Assembly (NCBI GenBank): GCA_914767715.1 | Contig: OU612068.1 | Coordinates: 6,634,001-6,698,000, forward strand | Source: Membranipora membranacea | Lineage: Eukaryota > Bryozoa > Gymnolaemata > Cheilostomatida > Membraniporidae | Direction: 5' to 3' | Length of the DNA: 64,000 nucleotides | Shown here: positions 54,677-64,000 of the stretch, in pieces | Layout of the letters: every line of letters begins with the position of its first letter | Position numbering within the stretch: the stretch's first letter is position 1 | Position numbers and translations under genes: made by a program | Notes under the pieces: generated by a model | Databases searched by the model: none | Seen by the model: the letters and a program-made list of their open reading frames with translations, nothing else | What the model was told of the DNA's origin: nothing

Positions 54677-57600
54677 ATGAAGGTCGAAGGCAAAGTAGTG
54701 CTCATTACAGGAGGGACTGGTGGTATGGGAAAAGCATTTGCAGAGGCTCTCCTTGGTGGTAAAGCTTCAGTGGTGAGTTACTCTTTAATTTATCTCATCA
54801 AAAGCCAAGTTATATGGACAACCATTTTCATCATTGTGAATGTTTTCATTTTAAACATAATTGTTAATGCTCTTGGATTTTTTCCTCCATAACAAGAGAA
54901 GACTTTCTAATTCCCTTGCTTGATCTACACCATACCCGTCAAGTAGCTGTGATTAAAAATAGGGAGTTAAGGCGTCGGGACACTTCCAGGACGCGAAGCG
55001 TCCTGGCCGAGGCGCTAAGTGCCGAGACAAACACTTGGGGGTAGTGTAAGCCCCCCCAACGGGGTTCGGGGCAGTGCCCCGACCGCCGAAGCATATGAGC
55101 AATTTGAGCACCCCAGATTTTTGTTCTAGGTCATATTTCAGTGAAGACAGCATCTACAGCATTCTAGGAGGAAAGTCAAATAGATGTGTTATTTTTAAAT
55201 GCTGCATGATGATGTGTGGCTTCAGGGTGGCAGACATTTCGCCAATGTACATTTCTTCGTAGAAGGTTTCAGCAATGTGGCAAGCCATAAGTCATTAAAC
55301 GTTCCAGGTCTGATAACAGGGGGGCATAGTTTGTATTTGTAAGGCAAATTAACCTGCCACAGGGGGACCTACTAATAGGTAACAATCAGGAGGAAGGTTG
55401 TTCCATAGCTTGCTGGTGCTGATGAAGAAGCTGTTTTGATGGTGCTTACTGTTGCAGTGCGGGATGGTATACTGTTGGTTGTGCTTTCTTGAGTACCCGA
55501 TAGTTGGGGTGAAGGGAGTCAGATAGTCGTAGGTGTTAGTTGCTATCTCGTCGAAGTGCATGGCTCTGAATAATGCGACTCGACGATTCACTCTTCTCTC
55601 AGCCAGCGGCTCCCATTGTAGATTCGCGATTAAAGCAGTAGTACTGGTAGTGTGGTCAGTACGCGGTATGTTATGTACCGTTCTGGCGGCTCTCCGTTGC
55701 ATAGATTCTAGCTTTGTAGACTGTGTTGATGTTAGTCCTGCGTTGAAGCTGTCTGTGGGCCTAAGTAGACATCTGATTCAGATACAAAACTTAGGTACCT
55801 CTTACCTTGTCCCTTTAGTGGCTTGGTGTTTAGTCACATCATTTACTCCACCATGGCTACAGCTCAGATCTTTCTTGCAAAGGTACATGTAAAATATGTA
55901 TCTCCCTTCCCTGACTGCTTGACAAAAGTTTATTTTGTTTCCCACTCTATTTGATAATGGGAAGAACACTTTTCAGCTTGTTGATAGGGTCTCTTTCGTT
56001 TTGGTGAATAATGTTCAAAAGTTTATTTTTTACTGGACCAGTCAGTCACATGCATGTGTAGAATATTTTGTCGTCAACAAGTGCCTTATTATTCCTTGGG
56101 ATTTCCATTTTTCATAGACTGTCAGATAGTGTTGAATTGAGGTCATCTCACATTGGTTCTTTATTGTTTTCCTATCAGTTGTTTGCTAATTACATCAGTC
56201 TATTCACTTCACGACTTTTGTACCCACTTTATGACCAGGATGTAACTAACTTGTTTCTATAGCACCTGTGTAAACAGAAACTGTTTTTTTCCGGTATGTT
56301 GAGGCTGAAATAGGGATGTTATAGGGAGATAGCGAGTGAGAGTGATTAGGGTCTTGAAATAGGGAGGGTCCCGACCAAATCGGTATACTTGACAGGTATG
56401 ACTACACCAGCTGTGGGCAACCTGCGGCCATTTTGCCAGTGCGGCCTAATGGGTAATCCTTTGCGGCCTAATTGTGGCCTTATGTCTGTGAAAATCACAC
56501 ATTCAAGTTTTAACTGTCATGTGGATCTCCAAGTATGCATTACCCTCTACGAGCAAAATTCATTGTTGGGATATAAAAATATCGGCATTCTATATCAACC
56601 ATGCGCTAAGTTACTTACATGTAGAAAAAAAAGGAAATTCCCAAGCAGGGGCGTATATTCTAAAAAATTTCACTCACTGACTTTTTAGAGATGAGCATAA
56701 TGAACGGGCACAGCCCGATCCACACGCCGTAGGCGTGGCGGGGAGGTTGTGGGAGGGGCGCTTAAGGGCCCTCTCACCACAGAAATTTTTGCATATCGGT
56801 AGCAAAATAGTGCAAGCAGAGAGGTATTTCAATGGCTCACTGAGCTGTTGGGTACTTTCAGAAAACAACTCAATAGCAGTAGAAGATTACGGTAAAAATG
56901 CTCCAGTTATAAAGCACCCATTTGAAAAAAAACTGACCTCAATAGGATTCGAACCCACAACAATCTTATTAACAGTGATTATTAGGCAGACGCTCTACAC
57001 ACTGAGCTATTCAGCCATTTACGGATACCTGTGGGCCGTGAGTGGTAATATACGCCACTGTTCCCAAGCCATTCTACACAAAAGCATCATAAATGTACTG
57101 GCGCCTGAAATATTCCAGATTGAATCTCATTTTGAAGTATGCAAATATTTACTGCACTTCTTGAGCGCCCATCCTGCCCTTTGCCCTACTGCTCGAAACA
57201 GCCATGTACACAACCGTTTCCCAGACACAAAACTTCAGTAGATTAGATAAACAAGATAAAGTAGTTCTGTTGAACTGATGCAGTTGAAAAATCTGATGCT
57301 TACTGCAACATAACAATAACGTTTTTATTGACACATAAATCTGCTTTAGTTTGTATAAAATACACAGTGCGAAATAATACCTCGCGTTACAAGTTTATGC
57401 CGGAAAAATATGTTGTGGCCTTTAGTGTTGATTGTGCATAAAATGCGGCCTTCTTCAAAAAAAGGTTGCCCACCCATGATCTACACTGTTTTGATCTTCA
57501 CTGTTTTCATTTTCACTCTTTGGCTAGTGTACAGTCGCTGACTTTGTGGCCTATACATTGTAGGCTACGTAATATTCAATTCAACAGCCGTGATGCTCCG

Positions 57601-60600
57601 CTACGCTTCTTTGCAAACTTGTTCAAGCTATTTTTTTTAACATATTATTGTCAATGCACATGTTCTTAGAATCTTTCCTCCACAACAGGAGCAAACTTTC
57701 TACTTCCCCTGCTTGATTTACACTGTTTAGACCTGACACTATATGGATTTACACTCTTTGGCTAATTTACTGTCACTGACTTTGTGGCCAATAGTACGTA
57801 ATATTCAATTCAGCAGCCGCAACGCTATTACTTCTTTTTGAGCTTCATTATAGGTTTGTCTGGTTGATATCGCAAAAAACGGGAATGAGGTCGCAGCTGA
57901 GCTTAAAAAAGAATACAGTGAAAGCACCGTGCAGTTTTCTCATTGTGATGTCACAGATTATTACAAATTTAAAGGTATGCAATCCTGCATGAACGTTTTT
58001 AATCTTTATTGGCCTATCTTTCATTTGATTGAATGTTTTTAAATAAACTAGCTAACTAGAAACAAAAATTAATTATTATACCAAGTTAAAAAATGTAGGT
58101 ACTTAAAAATTGTTGTTGATTTTCCACACTAATTACACAGATAATAAGGTGGTCAGTACCTCCGGAATCAGGGTCAACAAACTTAGTGTTTTATTTGGAG
58201 TCTCCAAAACCGGATAAAGTTGTGTTTTGCCATGTTTTTTTTTCGCAATTGGTTGAAAAATAACTTGAACTAAACAAAAACGAGACAAACCAGGCAAACC
58301 TCAAGATTCTTTAATTTCAGATTTGAATATAGACAGTTTTCTGAGCTCCGATTTAGGCCTCAATTTCGAGTTGTCCTCTCTCCAGTTTGGTACTTTTAAC
58401 CCACGCCGCATAGGAAAAACGTGCTGAAAAGAGGGTTATCTTGTAAACCGCTTATAATAGCATAAAAATGATTTTTGATTCAGAATTTGCAACATCGAAA
58501 ACTCATATGGACATAGTTTGGGAAATAATTTTAGTATTTTGATAGTCAATTATAGCATTTTCCGCCTGTTTTGCGGACAATTTGGCAGGATCTTTCATGA
58601 GTTTCGTCACAAAAATTAGGATTGATCAACATTCAAGCCTCCGATGATTTGGAAACCCTGTCTCACAGGGTTTTCAATGGTGCAGACTCTGAATCAAAAA
58701 TCATTTTTATCCTAATCTTAGCGGTTTTCAATATAACCCTCTTTCAGCAGGTTTTTCCTATGCGGCGTGGGTTAAAAAGTACCAAACTGGGGAGAGGACA
58801 ACTCCGAATTGAGGCATAAATAAGAGCTCAGAAAACTGTCTATTGAAATAAAACCGAAAAGTTGATCAATGCCAATGATGGTGACCTTGGCTCAGTCTCT
58901 TTGTATGGAGATATAATATTTACGCAGTGTCAAATACTAAAAATCCAGCCAGCATTATTAATTTTACATTGAATTTTTATGATTTTTGTTTTGATAAATA
59001 CAGTTTTTGTTACAGCTGTGTTTGACAAGTTATACAAAGATAACGGCCGCATTGACATAGTCTGTAACTGTGCAGGATTTCTATCTGATGACCACCATGT
59101 TGAGAATTGTCAAAGATCATTCAGAGTTAATCTGGTAAGTTATGAAAGTACATGTCATCCATTATTTGCATTGGATGTCTCCATATCTGATCATCATTCT
59201 AAATATTTTGATGAGGTTTCAAAATTCCATTCCAATAATTATTTGGATTGATATTGGTATATTGGTATTATCTGTCCTATAGTAGTTATTTATGTGGTTT
59301 CAACTTTATATATATATATATTTTTTTTTTTTTAATGGCAATCGTATCTGTTTAATACAAACCTAACTGTTGCTGCCTCAGTTTCCGGAAGTTCAAGTCA
59401 TTGCATTCATGGTAGCGAGTTGGATGACCTATATATTTTAATGAGGCGAGACTTTGATAATAGAATTACCGGGAGGTGAGGAAATACCAGTCAGCCATCA
59501 TTTACCATCAAATTCTTGGAGTTGTGACATTTTCTGTTTAAAGATTACTAGGATCTTTGAGAATACATTCAGGAAATTTTTCCCATATAGCGATGGAAGA
59601 CACACATATAACTACTAGCATGTTTTCCCCAAACTATGACTGATACCTACATGAATAAGACAGACTTGTATGTATGCACAGCTTGCACCATCTGCAGAAT
59701 CTAGATTCTTTTGCTCATTGTTTTAGGAAGCTGTTTATTGGGGGACTAATCTTGCCACCGAATATATGGATAAGAGAAGCAAAGGAAATGGTGGTGTCGT
59801 GGTGAACATTGCATCCACAGCAGGTTGGTAGGCAGTTGTTTGAATCTCATTGAATCTCATTGACTTTTGAATTTCTTTGAATCTCATTGTGACATCGGTA
59901 GCCTGGTAAATTGGGGTTTTTCGATTCCTTTTTCCTTTCGTATTTCATTACCATGTTTGTATTTCAACACTAAAATATAATATGCATGTTCCAGAGAGGA
60001 AAATGGTAATTTACATGCAAAACACTACTTTCACTCAAAAAAGAGCATTAATTACAATAATGCTTAAAAAATAAGACCAAATCTGGCAGCGTAACACCAA
60101 TTGGATGCCAAACTGAACTAACTACACAACTTTGATATTTTATACATATGTCTTCAAAATTTGGAAATTACTGTCCCAAATTGAAGGGAAATAATTCTGA
60201 TCTCTTTGGTTCAACTTAGAATTTTATCAGTTAACATTGCTGTGTTATGCTATTGGTGTGATGCTGTCTGTACTCTACATGTTCTTTGAGTTAGATAGTA
60301 TGATTGTGAGTTAGATAGTATGATTGTGAGTTAGATAGTATGATTGTGAGTTAGATAGTATGATTGTGAGTTAGATGGTATGATTTTGAGTTAGATAGTA
60401 TGATTGTGAGTTAGATAGTATGATTGTGAGTTAGATAGTATGATTGTGAGTTAGATAGTATGATTGTGAGTTAGATAGTATGATTGTGAGTTAGATAGTA
60501 TGATTGTGAGTTAGATAGTGTGATTGTGAGTTAGATAGTCTGATTGTGAGTTAGATAGTATGAATGTGAGTTAGATAGTATGATTGTGAGTTAGATAGTA

Positions 60601-63069
60601 TGATTGTGAGTTAGATAGTATGATTGTGAGTTAGATAGTATGATTGTGAGTTAGATAGTATGATTGTGAGTTAGATAGTATGATTGTGAGTTAGATAGTA
60701 TGATTGTGAGTTAGATAGTATGATTGTGAGTTAGATAGTATGATTGTGAGTTAGATAGTATGAATGTGAGTTAGATAGTATGATTGTGAGTTAGATAGTA
60801 TGATTGTGAGTGTGAGGTGTAAATAATGGAAGCAGTTTTAGTCATCTCCCTTCCACTAACGTATAATATTGACCTGTCTCAACTACACAATGTGAAAAAT
60901 TGTTATTAATTTCTCTGAACTAGTTTTCTAGATCATTTCAACATAGATCAAGATTTATCCAGTTTTCCTTAATAGACAATTTTCTGAGCTCTGATTTGGG
61001 CCTCAATTCGGAGTTGTCCTCTCTCCAGTTTGGTACTTTTAACCCATGACGCATAGGAAAAACATGCTGAAAAGAGGGTTATCTTGAAAACCACTTATGT
61101 TAGGATAAAAAATGATTTTTGATTCAGAATCTGCCCCATTGAAATTAATTCATATTGACTATCCGAATACCAAAAATCATTTTCATAGTCACATAACCAG
61201 TTTTCAAGATAACCCTTATTGGCACGTTTTTCCTATGTGGCGTGTGTTAAAAGTACCAAACTGGAAAGAGTACAACTACTCAAATTATAGCTCAGAAAAC
61301 TGTCTATTTGGAATCACTCCCCTACGCTACTGCTGATAGACGCAGTGGCTAATTTCAATCATGCCTGAGAAATATAGACAGTTTTCTGTGCTCTGATTTC
61401 GGCCTACTTTCGGAGTTGTCCTCTCTCCAGTTTGGTACTTTTAACCCAAGCCGCATAGGAAAAACGTGCTGAAAAGAGGTTTATCTTGATAACCGCTTAT
61501 AATAAGATAACAATTATTTTTGATTCAGATTCTGCAGCATTGATAACTCATATGGTAATAGTATGGAAAATAAATTTAGTATATGGATAATCAATTATAG
61601 CATTATCTGCCTGTTTTGCGGGCAATTTGGCAGAACTTTTCATGAGTTTCGTCACTAAAATTAAGATGTATCAACATTCAAGCCTCCAACGATTTGGAAA
61701 CCCTGTCCCACAGGGTTTTCAATGGTCCAGACTCTGAATCAAATTTCATTTTTATCCTAACATAAGCGGTTTTCAAGATAACCCTCTTTCAGCAGGTTTT
61801 TCCTATGCGGCGTGGGTTAAAAGTACCATACTGGAGAGAGGACAACTCGGAATTGAGGCATAAAAACGAGCTCAGAAAACTGTCTATTAGCTGAATTCAA
61901 GTTTCAAAGATTTGGTTTAAGATGCTAAATTTACATTGTAATTTGTAGGTCTCGCGCCTTATGGTGAATGTATAGTGTACGCTGCTACTAAACATGGAGT
62001 GGTTGCATTGAGTAGATCCGCTGCGGTAGGTTGATCCACATCATCTATTCACAAAAATATTTCTGGGTTTTAATTTACTTCGTGTTGAGTACCAAGGAGT
62101 AAAAGGATGAAAAGAGAAAATGCCTGATTTGACCTCTATATAACATAATGACATATCCAGTGCCCTATGATCTGGATGGAGTGCTTAAATTTATGAAAGA
62201 AGATGGCCTCTTAAGTTTCCTCCCTGTTTCTCTATAGTGAAACTTACTAAGTTGTATTATGCAAATGATGTCAAATATGATATGCCAGTTTTTAAGTTTA
62301 ACAAACTGCCTTGGTCAACTTGGATTGGTAGGGCTAATTCTTGCAGAAATTATTTTATCACTGGGTCAAGAATTATTCAAATTTACAAAAATTCAGCTGG
62401 TAAAGGGAGGCTGAACAGTTGTCGTTCTTTTTTTCAGTTGAATTATGATTTGACTGGAATAAAAGTTTGTACTCTGTGTCCAGGACCCACTGAAACAGCA
62501 TTACTCGATGTCCTCCCAGGTAATGCTAATTTATCAAATATCTTTGTTATGATCAGCAACAGATCATATTCAACCTGATGGCTGTGCGAATTTTCTGCTC
62601 TACAAGATTAGGATACCTGCTATACACTGTCATGAAAACTTGTCAAATGGTGGTAGTGGCATTTTGTCATTTGCCGCTCTCTCAAAAGAAATATCCTCAC
62701 GCACGTTCACATATAGCCTGGGATTCAGGCCAACAACAACAACAACCAACACACCCAACCTGAGTAGATAACTTCAAATTGTTGGACTGAATCCTAGTCT
62801 AGTCCACATAATATTCGCTCTATTTGATTGGGAATTACTTCCTATTTGTTCCAGGTTTTCGTGAAGCAGTCCCTAAAGAAGAAATTATGATGCCAGACTT
62901 TGTTGCTAAAGCATTCATGCAGTTGGTAGAGGATGAGAATTCAAATGGTGCTGTCATGAAAGTTACTTCTCAAGATGGTACTATCTTTATTGACTACCCT
63001 CCTCAAATGCAAGGCTCCAGCTTCAGATTAGTTGATCCAAAAGTAATAACCGATGCTTCAGGCTTATAG
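54677..63069 (+). CDS. 15-hydroxyprostaglandin dehydrogenase-like SDR
   Basis: Seven exons (54677-54772, 57854-57974, 59016-59134, 59727-59823, 61949-62025, 62438-62519, 62855-63069) give 268 residues, close to the 266 of human HPGD. It is a classical NAD-dependent short-chain dehydrogenase. It shows the nucleotide motif TGGTGGMG (residues 11-18), Asp37 after the second strand (favours NAD), NCAG at 90-93 in place of NNAG, Ser142, Tyr155 and Lys159 (YAATK) as catalytic residues, and the PG motif at 185-186. Human HPGD oxidises the 15-hydroxyl of prostaglandins in the cytosol. The residue matching human Gln148 is Cys152 here, so prostaglandin activity is not assured. Introns hold several mobile elements. 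Confidence 0.88.
54986..55085. repeat. Cluster of GC-rich hairpins
   Basis: Within 100 bp of an otherwise AT-rich intron there are at least three near-perfect hairpins: arms CCAGGACGC/GCGTCCTGG, TTGGGGG/CCCCCCAA and CGGGGCA/TGCCCCG. A weaker GGC/GCC pair lies between the first two. Similar short GC-rich palindromes occur at about 52329-52350 and 56705-56745. They may be 3' ends of retroelements or a small repeat family. Confidence 0.6.
55349..55745 (-). mobile_element. LINE 3' fragment (C-terminal RT region)
   Basis: The minus-strand frame 55702-55349 resembles the C-terminal tail of CR1/Jockey-type ORF2: MQRRAARTVHN, then LQWEPLAERRVNRRVALFR and LWNNLPPD near the end. Only this tail remains, inside intron 1 of the SDR gene. 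It differs in sequence from the LINE just upstream and so represents another family or subfamily. Confidence 0.7.
56886..57026 (-). repeat. tRNA-like repeat, second copy
   Basis: The segment AATGCTCCAGTTATAAAGCACC is shared with the foldback element at 7527. On the minus strand a tRNA-like core follows, with A box (TAGCTCAGTGTGTAGAGCG) and B box (GGTTCGAATCC). The anticodon-like loop differs (CTAATAA). The inverted outer arms seen in the first copy are mostly absent. Confidence 0.65.
58330..58842 (+). mobile_element. 513-bp foldback MITE (SDR intron 2)
   Basis: The ends read TAGACAGTTTTCTGAGCTC and its reverse complement. The arms match for about 180 bp, including the blocks GTTTGGTACTTTTAACCC and CGCATAGGAAAAACGTGCTG. 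TA at both ends fits a TA target duplication. There is no coding capacity. Confidence 0.85.
60288..60811 (+). repeat. 20-bp minisatellite, about 26 copies (SDR intron 4)
   Basis: The unit GAGTTAGATAGTATGATTGT is repeated head to tail for about 525 bp with only a few point variants (for example GGTATGATTTT, GTGTG, GTCTG and GAATG). The high identity points to recent expansion or strong homogenisation. Confidence 0.97.
60973..61306 (+). mobile_element. Shortened copy of the foldback MITE (SDR intron 4)
   Basis: Both inverted arms of the family are present (TAGACAATTTTCTGAGC on the left), but the centre is deleted, leaving 334 bp. Confidence 0.85.
61375..61886 (+). mobile_element. 512-bp foldback MITE (SDR intron 4)
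   Basis: Full-length copy, very similar to the one at 58330 in arms and centre. It ends about 60 bp before exon 5 and lies only about 70 bp from the shortened copy. Confidence 0.85.
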
Positions 63070-63451
63070 GTTGGGCTTGTTAATGAGGCGCAACGCTTTT
63101 CACTAAGATATGAAACTGTGTCATAATGCTTGTGACTGAGGCAAGAGATTGTTCCAACATATCTTTTGTGGACTCAAAGCCAGGACAAAATTCTTATAAT
63201 ACTGACAGGAGGCATGAGGCTTATAACTGTGTCAACCCGCCCTGTCATATGATCCATATTTGGACATCACCATAAAAGACTCTACATTATTTTTATCTTT
63301 AAATCTGCAAAAAGCTATTTAGTTAAAGTTTAGACTTTGTGTCCTGCCAACAACAATAACGAAATTAATTGATGTGAGTTGTATAGCTTTATTCTAGCGT
63401 CAAATTATCAGAAAACGTTGTCATGTTTCTGCAGTTTTTGCAGATTTGCTA

Positions 63452-63457
63452 AATAAA
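63452..63457 (+). terminator. Poly(A) signal of the SDR gene
   Basis: AATAAA lies about 385 bp past the stop codon. The remaining sequence to the window end shows no supported feature. Confidence 0.6.
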
Positions 63458-64000
63458 AGTGATGATCAATGGTCAAATGGCTCAACGGTCAATCAGTCAT
63501 GATTGGAACATAATATCAATGAAAACAGGAAATTGAGGGAATTGAAAGGAATGGCTTGACTGGTAATCATTGATTATGTCTTTGGTAAAAACCTGGCCCG
63601 ATTTCAGCAAAAAGACCAAAACAGAACACGACCTCTACAGGATATCGTCATTGTGCAGCTATTCTAGTACCCATAGTCACACATGGGAGCCCTTACATCC
63701 TCAACCACTCCTTTAAAGAACAACTGAGATCCAATGATGAATTTTAAGTGGGTGACCTTGGCAAATATAGTGCAGTGTCATCTAACATAGATATTTGAAG
63801 CTCAAATGGCGTAGATCATTGTATCCTGACATTGATAAAAGTCACAAGAATAGATATTTTTATGACATTTTATGTAATCATTTTCAATTGGTTTGATTAG
63901 CCCTTGAATTTTGATTTGATTAAATAATAGAATATAATAAAAAATGACTGCTTTTCCATGACACTTCGCCCCTGACACCAAATTTCATTGCATTTGATAG

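Noticed and set aside
60288-60811. CRISPR-like array
   Set aside because: There are no unique spacers; the repeat is head to tail, and the genome is animal.

Overview
This is nuclear DNA of an invertebrate animal. Split genes with GT-AG introns, AATAAA poly(A) signals, non-LTR retrotransposons, foldback and inverted-repeat elements and tRNA-derived repeats rule out a prokaryote. Secreted TSP1, LamG-like and PAN/Apple proteins, a prostaglandin-dehydrogenase-like SDR and R2-type (restriction-like endonuclease) LINEs suggest a marine, non-vertebrate metazoan. The phylum cannot be fixed from the sequence alone. All gene models were spliced by hand and the reading phases were checked across each junction.

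Layout. (1) 5.4-8.3 kb and 15.1-17.2 kb, + strand: two paralogous five-exon genes for small secreted proteins (signal peptide, Ser-rich linker, one TSP1 repeat, C-terminal Tyr-Tyr). The first has a clear TATA promoter. Between them lie an inverted non-coding duplication, a tRNA-bearing foldback element, a SINE-like tRNA relic and an orphan membrane-protein exon. (2) 18.2-27.3 kb, - strand: a secreted single LamG-like protein with its own poly(A) signal, and just downstream a ten-exon coding block with three LamG-like domains plus a PAN/Apple domain that lacks a visible first exon. (3) 31.9-51.1 kb, + strand: a complete 19-exon importin beta-1 gene (888 aa). A 1.27-kb inverted-repeat element sits in intron 1 and a dead R2-type LINE lies antisense in intron 7. 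(4) 54.7-63.5 kb, + strand: a complete seven-exon 15-hydroxyprostaglandin-dehydrogenase-like SDR (268 aa). A truncated CR1/Jockey-type LINE ends about 60 bp before its start codon, and its introns hold a LINE fragment, a tRNA-like relic, three copies of a foldback MITE and a 20-bp minisatellite.

The most interesting signal is in the importin introns. Five introns each carry, in sense orientation, one copy of a 195-208-nt sequence that folds as a box H/ACA snoRNA. In four copies both pseudouridylation pockets fit the universally conserved helix 69 loop of large-subunit rRNA, with 14-nt spacing to the H box and to the ACA box. They would guide the two neighbouring uridines modified by human U19 and yeast snR191. 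The fifth copy is divergent but shows compensatory base changes. A nuclear import gene thus appears to double as a multi-copy host for a U19-type ribosome-modifying RNA.
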